A stretch of 64,000 nt of DNA from contig NZ_FOCI01000008.1 in NCBI RefSeq assembly GCF_900110065.1, positions 94,126 to 158,125 of the forward strand, written 5' to 3'. The position numbers and the translations under genes were made by a program. Origin of the DNA: Loktanella fryxellensis (GTDB lineage Bacteria > Pseudomonadota > Alphaproteobacteria > Rhodobacterales > Rhodobacteraceae). How positions within the stretch are numbered: position 1 is the stretch's first letter; each line of letters begins with the position of its first letter. Of the stretch, positions 9,273 to 18,082 are shown one piece after another. The notes below the pieces were generated by a model. The model saw only the letters and a list, made by a program, of their open reading frames with translations. It was not told where the DNA came from and ran no database searches.

Positions 9273-9289
9273 CTTAGAATGGTTCCAAA
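9273..9289 (+). promoter_or_regulatory. Possible Irr-type iron box upstream of the NifU gene
   Basis: The 17-mer CTTAGAATGGTTCCAAA matches the alphaproteobacterial Irr (ICE) consensus TTTAGAA-N3-TTCTAAA at 12 of 14 fixed positions. It ends two bases before a plausible -35 (TTGACG, 9292-9297), and a -10 (CATATC, 9315-9320) follows after 17 bases. Iron control would fit an Fe-S biogenesis gene. This is a by-eye match. Confidence 0.5.
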
Positions 9290-9348
9290 CCTTGACGGAC
9301 GCGGCCGCAGGGCGCATATCTGTAACCTGACAGAAAGGGACGACTTCC

Positions 9349-9912
9349 ATGTTCATCCAGACCGAATCCACGCCGAACCCCGCGACGCTGAAATTCCTGC
9401 CCGGCGAAAGCGTGCTGGACGTGGGCACGGCGGATTTCCCGACGACCGATTCGGCAGGCTCCAGCCCGCTGGCGCACCGCCTGTTCGCCGTGGACGGGGT
9501 GGAAGCGGTGTTCTTCGGCATGGATTTCATCACCGTGACCAAGGCCGACATCGCCGACTGGGACCACATGAAACCGGCGCTGCTGGGTGCGATCATGGAG
9601 CACTACCAGTCCGGCCAGCCGGTCATGGGTGCCGACCACAAGCCTGTCTCGGGCCATGCGGCACATGACGGCGCGGACAGCGCCATCGTCGATCAGATCA
9701 AGGAACTGCTGGACACCCGCGTCCGCCCCGCCGTGGCGCAGGACGGTGGCGACATCACGTTCCACGGGTTCGAGCGTGGCGTGGTCTATCTGCACATGCA
9801 GGGTGCCTGCGCCGGGTGCCCGTCCTCGACCCTGACGTTGAAGATGGGGATCGAGAACCTGCTGCGTCACTACATCCCCGAAGTGACCGAAGTGCGCCCC
9901 GTCGCCGCCTGA
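9349..9912 (+). CDS. NifU-like Fe-S cluster scaffold/carrier protein
   Basis: The 187-residue protein has an N-terminal NfuA/Scaffold domain (MFIQTESTPNPATLKFLPGE) and a C-terminal NifU domain with C154-A-G-C157 (GACAGCPSSTLTLKMGIE). It carries or donates Fe-S clusters. The two-domain layout and length match the Nfu type usual in Rhodobacteraceae. The start is supported by AGAAAGGGA upstream. It may be under iron control (see the box at 9273). Confidence 0.93.
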   Translation: MFIQTESTPNPATLKFLPGESVLDVGTADFPTTDSAGSSPLAHRLFAVDGVEAVFFGMDFITVTKADIADWDHMKPALLGAIMEHYQSGQPVMGADHKPVSGHAAHDGADSAIVDQIKELLDTRVRPAVAQDGGDITFHGFERGVVYLHMQGACAGCPSSTLTLKMGIENLLRHYIPEVTEVRPVAA

Positions 9913-9930
9913 CGCCGGAAAGGGACCGTC

Positions 9931-10212
9931 ATGGCCAAGGTCGCCGTTGGCAATCCGAACACACCCGGCAAGACCACGCAGGTCGATGCTGCCAAGTACG
10001 AGGACATGCGGGCAGCGATGCTGGCCGTCACTTCCTCTGCGCCGCTGACGGCGGCGCAGATCAAGGCGGGCGTACTGCCGCATCTGTCGCCAGACCTGTT
10101 CCCCGCCGGTCAAACCGCCGGATGGTGGCTGAAATGCGTGCAACTCGACCTCGAGGTGAAGCAGATCCTGCAGCGTCATCCGACGACACCGCTGACATGG
10201 ACCCAAGCATGA
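9931..10212 (+). CDS. Conserved small protein of unknown function (DUF6958-like)
   Basis: The 93-residue protein has no signal peptide or membrane segment. It reads MAKVAVGNPNTPGKTTQVDAA and includes a conserved-looking core with PHLSPDLFPAGQTAGWWLKCVQLDLE and a C-terminal HPTTPLTWTQA. I believe it belongs to the small family annotated as DUF6958, though I cannot verify this. The stop overlaps the tsaB start (ATGA), so the two are translationally coupled. Function is unknown. Confidence 0.75.
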   Translation: MAKVAVGNPNTPGKTTQVDAAKYEDMRAAMLAVTSSAPLTAAQIKAGVLPHLSPDLFPAGQTAGWWLKCVQLDLEVKQILQRHPTTPLTWTQA

Positions 10213-10871
10213 GTGACGATCACGTCGTTCTGGCCTTTGACACGTCGGCGGCGCATTGCGCCGCGGCCCTGCTGATCGGCGACCGGATCGTGACCCGCAC
10301 CGACGACATGGCCCGCGGTCAGGCTGAACACCTGATGCCCATGCTGGAACGGCTGCTGGCCGAACAGGGGCTGGTCTGGGCCGACATCGACACGATCGGC
10401 GTGGGCACCGGGCCCGGCAACTTCACGGGCATCCGCATGTCCGTCGCCGCCGCGCGCGGCCTCGCCCTGGGTTTGAGCCGCCCAGCCATCGGTGTCGGCG
10501 TGCTGGAGGCGCAGGGTTTCGGCACGCAAGGTCCGGTCCTGTCCACCCTGCGCGCGCCGCGCGACATGGTCTATGCCCAGCGGCTGACCGACGGCTTTCC
10601 CGACGCGCCCCCCGTCTTTACCGACCTGACAGGCGCGCTGGCGCTCGCGGGGCGCGACGACGTGGCCGTGCTGGGCGACATGGCGGAAACCCTGCATCTG
10701 GCCCACGGGCTGACCGTTGGCACGCCGGTCGTCAGCGTGATCGAAGGGATCGCCCTGCTGGCCGCAGATCCGATCTATGCGCTGGACCATCCGGAACGTC
10801 CCGCGCCGCTCTATCTGCGGCCCGCGGATGCGGCACCGGCCCGTGACGCGCCGCCGACCATCACGCCATGA
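10209..10871 (+). CDS. tsaB: tRNA t6A37 biosynthesis protein TsaB
   Basis: The 220-residue ASKHA-fold protein starts VLAFDTSAAHCAAALL and contains GVGTGPGNFTGIRMSVAAARGLA, the TsaB glycine-rich signature. It partners TsaD and TsaE to make N6-threonylcarbamoyladenosine in ANN-reading tRNAs. Start at ATG 10209 inside an ATGA overlap. It is followed, again by an ATGA overlap, by rimI, the usual bacterial tsaB-rimI pair. Confidence 0.94.
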   Translation: MSDDHVVLAFDTSAAHCAAALLIGDRIVTRTDDMARGQAEHLMPMLERLLAEQGLVWADIDTIGVGTGPGNFTGIRMSVAAARGLALGLSRPAIGVGVLEAQGFGTQGPVLSTLRAPRDMVYAQRLTDGFPDAPPVFTDLTGALALAGRDDVAVLGDMAETLHLAHGLTVGTPVVSVIEGIALLAADPIYALDHPERPAPLYLRPADAAPARDAPPTITP

Positions 10872-11293
10872 CCCCCACGGCGCTCGCCCAGACGCACAGG
10901 CGGGCGTTCGATCATGACCGCCCGTGGTCGGCGCTGGAGTTTGCGGACCTTTTGGCGCAGCGCGGCGTCATCCTGTGCGGCAGCGCCGACAGCTTCGTGC
11001 TCGGGCGCGTCACTTTCGACGAGGCCGAGGTGATGACACTGGCCACCCTGCCCGAACAGCGCCGCATGGGGCTGGCTCGCGCCGCCCTGACCGATTTCCT
11101 CGGGCGGGCGGCACGTGCGGGGGCCGCGTCGGTGTTCCTCGAGGTGGCGGCCGACAACGCGGCTGCCATCGCCCTTTATGCGGCGCAGGACTTTGCGTCG
11201 GTGGGCCGCAGACGCGCCTATTATGCGCGGACGTGTGGCGCTGCGGTCGATGCGCTGGTTCTGCGCCGCGCCGTGGCGGACGCCGCCGCCTGA
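10868..11293 (+). CDS. rimI: Ribosomal-protein-alanine N-acetyltransferase-type GNAT protein
   Basis: The 141-residue protein has the GNAT acetyl-CoA motif in PEQRRMGLARAAL and a closing NAAAIALYAAQDFASVGRRRAYYA, as in RimI (N-A-A-I-x-L-Y). It starts within the tsaB stop (ATGA). The tsaB linkage is the main reason to name it rimI; the acceptor protein is inferred. Confidence 0.88.
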   Translation: MTPTALAQTHRRAFDHDRPWSALEFADLLAQRGVILCGSADSFVLGRVTFDEAEVMTLATLPEQRRMGLARAALTDFLGRAARAGAASVFLEVAADNAAAIALYAAQDFASVGRRRAYYARTCGAAVDALVLRRAVADAAA

Positions 11294-11494
11294 CGCGCGC
11301 CCGGACGTGCGCCGCCCCGGACGATGCCCCCCGGACCGTCTCCGCCCTAAGTTTGACCGAATGGCAAAAGATGCGGCGATTACCGTAAAGAAACGGTTGA
11401 CCACCGCCGCGCCCCGTTGCCTTATCAGCCCACCTCAAAACACGGGCGGACCAACCGCCCGGACCCCAACACACTGTCCCGGGAGACACGTTCC

Positions 11495-12490
11495 ATGACC
11501 CTGACCCAAACATTCCTCGGCGCGACCGCAGCCCTGGCCCTGAGTGCCGGCGCCGCGATGGCCGATCCCGCGATCATCTTCGACCTTGGCGGCAAGTTCG
11601 ACAAATCGTTCAACGAATCCGCCTTTAACGGCGCGACCCGTTGGGCCGAGGAAACCGGCGGCACCTTTGCCGAGGTCGAGCTGCAGTCCGACGCCCAGCG
11701 CGAGCAGGCACTGCGCCGCTTCGCCGAATCCGGTGCCAACCCGATCGTCATGGCGGGCTTCAGCTTTGCCACCCCGCTGACCGACATCGCCGGCGATTAC
11801 CCGGACACCAAGTTCGTCATCATCGACGCCGTGGTCGAGGCGCCGAACGTGAAATCCGTCGTCTTCAACGAAGAGCAGGGCTCCTACCTCGTCGGCATGC
11901 TGGCCGCGATGGCGTCGCAGACCGGCACCGTCAGCTTTGTCGGCGGCATGGACATCCCGCTGATCCGCAAGTTCGCCTGCGGCTATGCCGAGGGTGCCAA
12001 ATCCGTGAACCCCGACATCACCGTGATCGCCAACATGACCGGCACCACCCCCGCCGCATGGAACGACCCCGTCAAGGGCACCGAACTGACGCTGGCACAG
12101 AAATCTCAGGGCTCCGACGTGGTGTTCCAGGCTGCCGGCGGCACTGGTGTGGGCGTGCTGCAGGCTGCCGCCGACAACGAGATGCTGGGCATCGGCGTGG
12201 ACGCGAACCAGAACTACATGCACCCCGGTCAGGTCCTGACCTCCATGCTCAAGCGCGTCGATGTGGCCGTCTATGACGCCTTCACCGCCGGTGAAGCTGT
12301 CGAGCCGGGTGTCGCAGCCCTTGGCGTGGCCGAGGACGGCGTGGGCGTGGCGATGGACGAGTTCAACGCAGAGCTGATCACGCCGGAAATGACCACCGCG
12401 ATCGAGACGGCTCAGGCCGGCATCGCGGACGGCAGCATCGCGGTGCACGACTACATGTCCGACGAATCCTGCCCGTCGCTGACGTTCTGA
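11495..12490 (+). CDS. BMP-family nucleoside-type ABC binding protein
   Basis: The 331-residue exported protein has a signal peptide (about 22 residues, ending AGAAMA) and the BMP fold, beginning DPAIIFDLGGKFDKSFNESAFNG. BMP proteins (PnrA, BmpA) bind purine nucleosides. It starts at ATG 11495 with GGGAGA upstream and is followed by the matching ATPase and two permeases, so it is the periplasmic receptor of one import system. No lipobox cysteine follows the signal, suggesting a soluble periplasmic protein. Confidence 0.92.
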   Translation: MTLTQTFLGATAALALSAGAAMADPAIIFDLGGKFDKSFNESAFNGATRWAEETGGTFAEVELQSDAQREQALRRFAESGANPIVMAGFSFATPLTDIAGDYPDTKFVIIDAVVEAPNVKSVVFNEEQGSYLVGMLAAMASQTGTVSFVGGMDIPLIRKFACGYAEGAKSVNPDITVIANMTGTTPAAWNDPVKGTELTLAQKSQGSDVVFQAAGGTGVGVLQAAADNEMLGIGVDANQNYMHPGQVLTSMLKRVDVAVYDAFTAGEAVEPGVAALGVAEDGVGVAMDEFNAELITPEMTTAIETAQAGIADGSIAVHDYMSDESCPSLTF

Positions 12491-12513
12491 GCCACGGCGA
12501 CCGACACACGACC

Positions 12514-12545
12514 GGGGCCGCGCTGAACATTCGGCGCGGCCCCTT
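12514..12545 (+). terminator. GC-rich hairpin between binding protein and ATPase genes
   Basis: A perfect 10-bp stem GGGGCCGCGC/GCGCGGCCCC with a 10-base loop and only two trailing Ts. Such stems after binding-protein genes often give partial termination or protect the upstream mRNA, so that the receptor is made in excess. Confidence 0.55.
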
Positions 12546-12563
12546 GATCATCGGGGGACGGAC

Positions 12564-14174
12564 ATGACGACCACCACGACACCATCAGCCGCCCCCGCCA
12601 TCGAGCTGAAGGGCATTTCCAAATCCTTCGGCCCGGTGCAGGCCAACAAGGACATTTCCATCCGCGTGATGCCCGGCACGATTCACGGCATCATCGGAGA
12701 GAACGGCGCCGGCAAGTCCACGCTGATGAGCATCCTCTACGGCTTCTACCGCGCCGACGCGGGAGAGATCTGGGTCGCCGGAAAGAAGGTCGAGATCCCC
12801 GACAGTCAGGCCGCGATCGCGGCGGGCATCGGCATGGTGTTCCAGCACTTCAAGCTGGTCGAGACGTTCACGGTGCTGGAAAACATCGTGCTGGGGGCAG
12901 AGGACAGCGCAATGCTGCGCCCCTCCCTGGCCCGCGCGCGGCGCGAGCTGAAGGCGCTGGCCGACGAATACGAATTGAATGTCGATCCCGATGCGCTGGT
13001 CAGCGACATCGGCGTCGGCATGCAGCAGCGGGTCGAGATCCTAAAGGCGCTGTATCGCCGGGCCGACATCCTGATCCTGGACGAGCCGACCGGCGTGCTG
13101 ACCCCCGCCGAGGCGGACCATCTGTTCCGCATCCTCGAAAACCTGCGGCGCGAGGGCAAGACGATCATCCTGATCACCCACAAGCTGCGCGAGATCATGG
13201 AGATCACCGACACGGTCAGCGTCATGCGCCGCGGCCAGATGACGGCGACCGTCAAGACCGCCGAGACGAGCCCCGCCGCGCTGGCCGAGCTGATGGTCGG
13301 GCGCAAGGTGCTGCTGCGGGTGAACAAGACGCCCGCGCAGCCCGGTGCGGTAATCCTCGACGTGGCGGATCTGAACGTGACCGACGACAAGGGCGTGCAC
13401 CGTCTGAAGGGCGTCAGCCTGCAGGTGCGGGCCGGCGAGGTGCTGGGCATCGCCGGTGTCGCGGGCAACGGGCAAAGCGAGCTGCTGGAGGTGCTGGGTG
13501 GCTACGCCCGCGCCACGGGCCGCGTCACGATGAACGGCAGGCCCATCGACCTGACGGGCCGGTCGTCCGACGGGCAAAGCCGCCGCCGCGACGGCATCGC
13601 CCACGTGCCGGAGGATCGTCAGGCCGAGGGTCTGATCATGGACTATGCCGCGTGGGAGAACATCGCCTTCGGCTATCAGAACGACGCGCGGTTCCGGCGC
13701 GGTCCGTTGATGGACCATGCGGCGATGATGCAGGACACGGTGGACAAGATGGGCCGCTTCGACGTGCGCCCGCTGGACCCGAAGCTGGCCGCCAAGAATT
13801 TCTCCGGCGGCAACCAGCAAAAGATCGTGCTGGCGCGCGAGATCGAGCGCAATCCGGACCTGCTGCTGATCGGCCAGCCCACCCGCGGCGTGGACATCGG
13901 TGCGATCGAGTTCATTCACCAGCAGATCATCGCGCTGCGCGACCAAGGCAAGGCGATCCTGCTGGTCAGCGTGGAGCTGGAAGAGATCCTCGCACTGTCC
14001 GACCGCATCGCCGTGATGTTCGACGGTCACATGATGGGCGAACGCGATCCTGCGACCACGAACGAAAAGGAACTCGGCATGCTGATGGCGGGCATGACCG
14101 GCGATCCGGGCAACGTCACCGTGACCGAAATCGAACGCAACCTTGCCCATGCGGGCACCGGAACAAAGGTCTGA
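12564..14174 (+). CDS. Sugar/nucleoside-type ABC transporter ATPase (two ATPase domains)
   Basis: The 536-residue protein is a tandem ATPase. The first domain has GENGAGKST near residue 47, a signature VGMQQRVEILKALY and Walker B ILILDEPTG. The second domain is degenerate at its Walker A (GVAGNGQSELL) but keeps SGGNQQKIVLARE and a Walker B-like LLLIGQPTRGVD. This is the YufO/NupO pattern of BMP-type nucleoside importers. It lies 71 bases after the binding protein and 3 bases before the first permease. Confidence 0.94.
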   Translation: MTTTTTPSAAPAIELKGISKSFGPVQANKDISIRVMPGTIHGIIGENGAGKSTLMSILYGFYRADAGEIWVAGKKVEIPDSQAAIAAGIGMVFQHFKLVETFTVLENIVLGAEDSAMLRPSLARARRELKALADEYELNVDPDALVSDIGVGMQQRVEILKALYRRADILILDEPTGVLTPAEADHLFRILENLRREGKTIILITHKLREIMEITDTVSVMRRGQMTATVKTAETSPAALAELMVGRKVLLRVNKTPAQPGAVILDVADLNVTDDKGVHRLKGVSLQVRAGEVLGIAGVAGNGQSELLEVLGGYARATGRVTMNGRPIDLTGRSSDGQSRRRDGIAHVPEDRQAEGLIMDYAAWENIAFGYQNDARFRRGPLMDHAAMMQDTVDKMGRFDVRPLDPKLAAKNFSGGNQQKIVLAREIERNPDLLLIGQPTRGVDIGAIEFIHQQIIALRDQGKAILLVSVELEEILALSDRIAVMFDGHMMGERDPATTNEKELGMLMAGMTGDPGNVTVTEIERNLAHAGTGTKV

Positions 14175-14177
14175 GCC

Positions 14178-15299
14178 ATGGATGTCATGCCGAAATGGGC
14201 CGATGTCGTCCTGATCCCCGTCATCTCGCTGGTGCTGGCGGCGGCGCTGTCGGCCATCGTGATCCTCGCCATTGGTGAAAGCCCATGGGAGGCGCTGAAG
14301 ATCATGGTGCAGGGCGCACTGGGATCGACCTATGGCTGGGGCTACACGCTCTATTATGCCACCAACTTCGTCTTTACCGGCCTTGCGGTCGCCATCGCGT
14401 TCCACGCCCGCATGTTCAACATCGGCGGCGAGGGGCAAGCCGCACTCGGTGGCCTCGGGGTCGCGCTGGTGTGCCTCTATATCCCGTGGCCGCACTGGTC
14501 GCTGGCGCTGCTGGGCGCTACGGCGGGGGCAGCACTCTTTGGCGCGGCATGGGCGATCATTCCGGCGGTGCTGCAGGCCAAGCGGGGCAGCCACATCGTC
14601 ATCACCACGATCATGTTCAACTTCATCGCCGCGGCCTTCCTCAACTACCTGCTGGTCGGCGCGCTGAAGCCTGCGGGCAGCATGGAACCTGCGACCGGAA
14701 AATTCCCCGATGCCACGTTCCTGCCGTCGTTCCAGGATATGTTCTCCACCGCCGACAATCCGCTATTCCGGGGTGCGCCCGCCAACGTGACCTTCTTTGT
14801 CGCAATCGCGGCCTGCGTGGTGATCTGGGCGCTGATCTGGCGCACGCGGTTGGGCTACGAACTCCGCGCCTTTGGCCATTCGGAAACGGCGGCGAAATAT
14901 GCGGGCATCAGCCCGACCAAGATCATCGTCATCTCGATGGCGATCTCGGGCGCGCTGGCGGGCATGATGGCCATCAACAACGTGATGGGAGAGGCTGAGC
15001 GTCTGGTCCTGAACGCGGTGGAAGGTGCGGGCTTCATCGGCATCGCCGTGGCCCTGATGGGCCGCAGCCACCCGTTCGGCGTATTTCTGGCCGCGATCCT
15101 GTTCGGGTTCCTGTATCAGGGCGGCGCCGAACTGGCGCTGTGGACCAGCATCCCACGCGAGCTGATCGTTGTCATTCAGGCGCTGGTGATCCTGTTCACC
15201 GGGGCGCTGGACAACATGGTGCGGATGCCGCTGGAGCGGATCTTCCTCGCGCGTCGCCGCAAGGCCGCGCGCGCGACCACACTGACTGCGGCGGAGTAA
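14178..15299 (+). CDS. ABC nucleoside permease, first subunit
   Basis: The 373-residue polytopic protein has the BPD_transp_2 fold, with ATNFVFTGLAVAIAFHARMFNIGGEGQ as the conserved cytoplasmic loop and GAGFIGIAVALMGRSHPFG near the C-terminus. It matches the YufP/NupP type. The start ATG at 14178 follows the ATPase stop by three bases and the second permease starts four bases after its stop. Confidence 0.93.
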   Translation: MDVMPKWADVVLIPVISLVLAAALSAIVILAIGESPWEALKIMVQGALGSTYGWGYTLYYATNFVFTGLAVAIAFHARMFNIGGEGQAALGGLGVALVCLYIPWPHWSLALLGATAGAALFGAAWAIIPAVLQAKRGSHIVITTIMFNFIAAAFLNYLLVGALKPAGSMEPATGKFPDATFLPSFQDMFSTADNPLFRGAPANVTFFVAIAACVVIWALIWRTRLGYELRAFGHSETAAKYAGISPTKIIVISMAISGALAGMMAINNVMGEAERLVLNAVEGAGFIGIAVALMGRSHPFGVFLAAILFGFLYQGGAELALWTSIPRELIVVIQALVILFTGALDNMVRMPLERIFLARRRKAARATTLTAAE

Positions 15300-15303
15300 G
15301 CCC

Positions 15304-16272
15304 ATGGACCTGCTGACCCTGCTGCAACTGCTGGATTCCACCCTGCGTCTGGCCACGCCGCTGCTGCTGGCCTGTCTGGCCGGGCTGTTTTCGGAACGCG
15401 CCGGCATCTTCGACATTGGGCTGGAGGGCAAGATGCTGGCCTCCGCCTTTCTGTCCGCCGCCATCGCGTTCACCACGGGCAGCGTGTGGATCGGTCTGCT
15501 GGCGGGCGTGGGCGCGTCGCTGCTGCTGTCGGCGATCCACGGCGTCGCGTCGATCACCTTCCGTGGCAATCAGCTGATCTCTGGCGTGGCGATCAATTTC
15601 CTTGCCGCAGGTCTGACCGTCGTCATCGCGCAAAGCTGGTTCGCCGAAGGCGGGCGCACGCCGCAACTGGCAGGGGCGGCGCGGTTCAATCCGATCACCC
15701 TGCCCTTTGCCAATGAACTGCGCGACGTGCCGGTGCTGGGGCCGATCTATTACGAGCTGATCTCGGGCCACACCGCTCTGGTCTATGTTGCCCTGCTGAT
15801 CGTTCCGCTGTCGTGGTGGGTGCTCTATTCCACCCGCTTCGGCCTGCGCCTGCGGGCGGTGGGCGAAAACCCCGCAGCCGTCGATACCGCAGGGATCTCG
15901 GTGATCGGGCTGCGGTTCACCGCCGTCGCCATCTGCGGCGTGCTGTGCGGGCTGGCGGGGGCCTACCTTGCCACCGCGCTGCAGGCGGGGTTCACCAAGG
16001 ACATGAGTGCGGGGCGTGGCTACATCGCGCTGGCCGCGCTGATCTTTGCCAAGTGGAAGCCGTGGCCCTGCCTATGGGCGACGCTGCTGTTCGGGTTCCT
16101 GCAGGCGCTGGCGCTGCGCCCCGACCTGATCACCAGCACGCTGGGGTTCAGTGTGCAGACGCAACTGCTGGACGCGCTGCCCTATATCCTGACGGTGGTG
16201 ATCCTTGCGGGCTTTGTCGGCAAGGCGATCCCGCCGCGCGCCGGTGGCGAGCCCTACATAAAGGAACGCTGA
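15304..16272 (+). CDS. ABC nucleoside permease, second subunit
   Basis: The 322-residue permease has FSERAGIFDIGLEGKMLASAF as its coupling loop and SAGRGYIALAALIFAKWKPW, both usual for YufQ/NupQ-type subunits. It completes a BMP-ATPase-permease-permease operon. The purine nucleoside phosphorylase at 27.5 kb could process the imported nucleosides, but it is 11 kb away. Confidence 0.93.
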   Translation: MDLLTLLQLLDSTLRLATPLLLACLAGLFSERAGIFDIGLEGKMLASAFLSAAIAFTTGSVWIGLLAGVGASLLLSAIHGVASITFRGNQLISGVAINFLAAGLTVVIAQSWFAEGGRTPQLAGAARFNPITLPFANELRDVPVLGPIYYELISGHTALVYVALLIVPLSWWVLYSTRFGLRLRAVGENPAAVDTAGISVIGLRFTAVAICGVLCGLAGAYLATALQAGFTKDMSAGRGYIALAALIFAKWKPWPCLWATLLFGFLQALALRPDLITSTLGFSVQTQLLDALPYILTVVILAGFVGKAIPPRAGGEPYIKER

Positions 16273-16359
16273 CGGCGGCCATCTGCCGCAGACCCTGTTT
16301 GACACTGCGGGCGATCCACGGTCAGGTGGGCTAACACCCCTGCCCCTGCTGGATCGCCC

Positions 16360-17274
16360 GTGCAGCTTTACCTGCCCATCGCCGAGATTTCGGTCAACGT
16401 GTTCCTGATCCTCGGGCTGGGCGGTCTGGTGGGCGTCCTGTCGGGCATGTTCGGCGTGGGCGGCGGGTTCCTGATCACGCCTCTGCTGTTCTTCGTCGGC
16501 ATCCCGCCGGCGGTCGCCGTGGCCACGTCCACGAACCAGATCGTCGCATCGTCGTTTTCCGCGCTGCTGGCGCATCTGAAGCGCAAGACCGTCGATCTGC
16601 GCATGGGGTCGGTGCTGCTGGCGGGCGGTCTGGTGGGGTCGTCGATCGGGCTAGTGATCTTCAACTATCTGCGCGCGCTCGGTCAGGTCGATCTGCTGGT
16701 CAGCCTGTTCTATGTCGTGTTCCTCGGCATCATTGGCGGGCTGATGCTGGTCGAGAGCGTGAACGCGATCCTGAAATCGCGCCGTCCCGGCGCCAAGCGG
16801 ACGCGCAAGCACCACTACTGGGTCCACAACCTGCCGCTGAAGGTGAAGTTCAGGGGGTCCGGCCTTTATATCTCGGTCATTCCGCCGCTGCTGGTGGGGA
16901 TGCTGGTGGGCATCCTGTCGGCCATCATGGGGGTCGGCGGCGGGTTCATCATGGTGCCCGCGATGATCTATCTGCTGGGGATGCCGACCAAGGTCGTGAT
17001 CGGCACGTCGCTGTTCCAGATCATCTTCGTCACCGCCTATACCACGATGCTGCACGCGACCACGAACTACACCGTGGACATCGTGCTGGCCCTGCTGCTG
17101 ATCGTCGGCGGCGTGATCGGCGCGCAGATCGGCACCCGCATCGGGCTGAAGCTGCGCGCGGAAAGCCTGCGGATCATGCTGGCGCTGCTGGTGCTGCTGG
17201 TCTGCCTCAAGCTCGGGTTGGATCTGGTGCTGCAGCCGTCAGAGCTTTACGTCATTCAGGCAACCGCGCCATGA
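16360..17274 (+). CDS. TSUP-family sulfite/sulfonate-type membrane transporter
   Basis: The 304-residue protein consists of two related halves, each with the TSUP loop GVGGGF (GMFGVGGGFLITPLLFF and IMGVGGGFIMVPAMIY). Members export sulfite, sulfoacetate or related anions. It starts with GTG 16360. The stop overlaps the start of the next gene (ATGATG), and that pair, TSUP plus a TIGR02186-type protein, recurs in alphaproteobacteria, so they likely work together. The substrate is unknown. Confidence 0.88.
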   Translation: MQLYLPIAEISVNVFLILGLGGLVGVLSGMFGVGGGFLITPLLFFVGIPPAVAVATSTNQIVASSFSALLAHLKRKTVDLRMGSVLLAGGLVGSSIGLVIFNYLRALGQVDLLVSLFYVVFLGIIGGLMLVESVNAILKSRRPGAKRTRKHHYWVHNLPLKVKFRGSGLYISVIPPLLVGMLVGILSAIMGVGGGFIMVPAMIYLLGMPTKVVIGTSLFQIIFVTAYTTMLHATTNYTVDIVLALLLIVGGVIGAQIGTRIGLKLRAESLRIMLALLVLLVCLKLGLDLVLQPSELYVIQATAP

Positions 17275-18026
17275 TGCGACTGATCGTGCTGCTGCTGCTG
17301 ACACTGGCCGGACCGCTGCGCGGTGAAAGCATCGTGCTGGGCCTGAGCCAGGATTCCGTGTCGATCACCGCCACCTTCGAAGGGTCCGACATCCTGATCT
17401 TCGGTGCGGTCAGCCGCGATGCGCCCGCGCCGCAGGACACTGGCAAGCTGGGGGTGATCGTCGCGGTCGCGGGGCCGGATCAGCCGCTGTCGGTGTTCCG
17501 CAAGGACCGGCAGCTGGGCATCTGGGTGAACGCCGATCAGGTCGACGTGCGGCGCGCGCCGTCCTTTTACGCCGTCGCCACCAGCGGCCCGCTGGACGAG
17601 GTGCTGACCCAGACCGAAGACCTGCGCAACGCCATCACCATCCCGCGCACCATCCGCGCCGACGGGGCCACGGTCGAAAACAGCGCCGCCTATACCGAGG
17701 CGCTGATTCGCATCCGCACCAAGCAGGCGCTGTATCAGGTGCAGGAAGGCGGCGTCGATCTGGAGGAGGACACACTGTTCCGCACAGCGTTCCGGCTGCC
17801 CGCCAACCTGCTGGAGGGGGATTACCTCGCCCGCATCTATCTGACGCGGGACGGGCGCGTGATCGACGAACACAGCACGGTCATCCCGGTGGAAAAGGTC
17901 GGCATCGAACGCTGGCTCTACAACCTCGCGCATGTGCAGCCGATCCTGTACGGTCTGCTGTCGCTGGTGATCGCCGTCGCCGCAGGCTGGGCCGCATCCG
18001 CCGGGGCCACCCTGCTGCGGCGCTAG
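17271..18026 (+). CDS. TIGR02186-type exported protein, partner of the TSUP transporter
   Basis: The 251-residue protein has a short signal peptide (MMRLIVLLLLTLAGPLRG), an extracytoplasmic domain beginning ESIVLGLSQDSVSITATFEGSDI, and one C-terminal transmembrane segment (YGLLSLVIAVAAGWAAS). It is therefore anchored with most of its mass in the periplasm. The ATG overlaps the stop of the TSUP gene; a second ATG one codon later is equally possible. Its biochemical role is not known. Confidence 0.82.
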   Translation: MMRLIVLLLLTLAGPLRGESIVLGLSQDSVSITATFEGSDILIFGAVSRDAPAPQDTGKLGVIVAVAGPDQPLSVFRKDRQLGIWVNADQVDVRRAPSFYAVATSGPLDEVLTQTEDLRNAITIPRTIRADGATVENSAAYTEALIRIRTKQALYQVQEGGVDLEEDTLFRTAFRLPANLLEGDYLARIYLTRDGRVIDEHSTVIPVEKVGIERWLYNLAHVQPILYGLLSLVIAVAAGWAASAGATLLRR

Positions 18027-18082
18027 ACGGCACATGCGCAAACGTCTGAGTGAGGACGGGAAGCCTTATCCGCGGACAAGGG

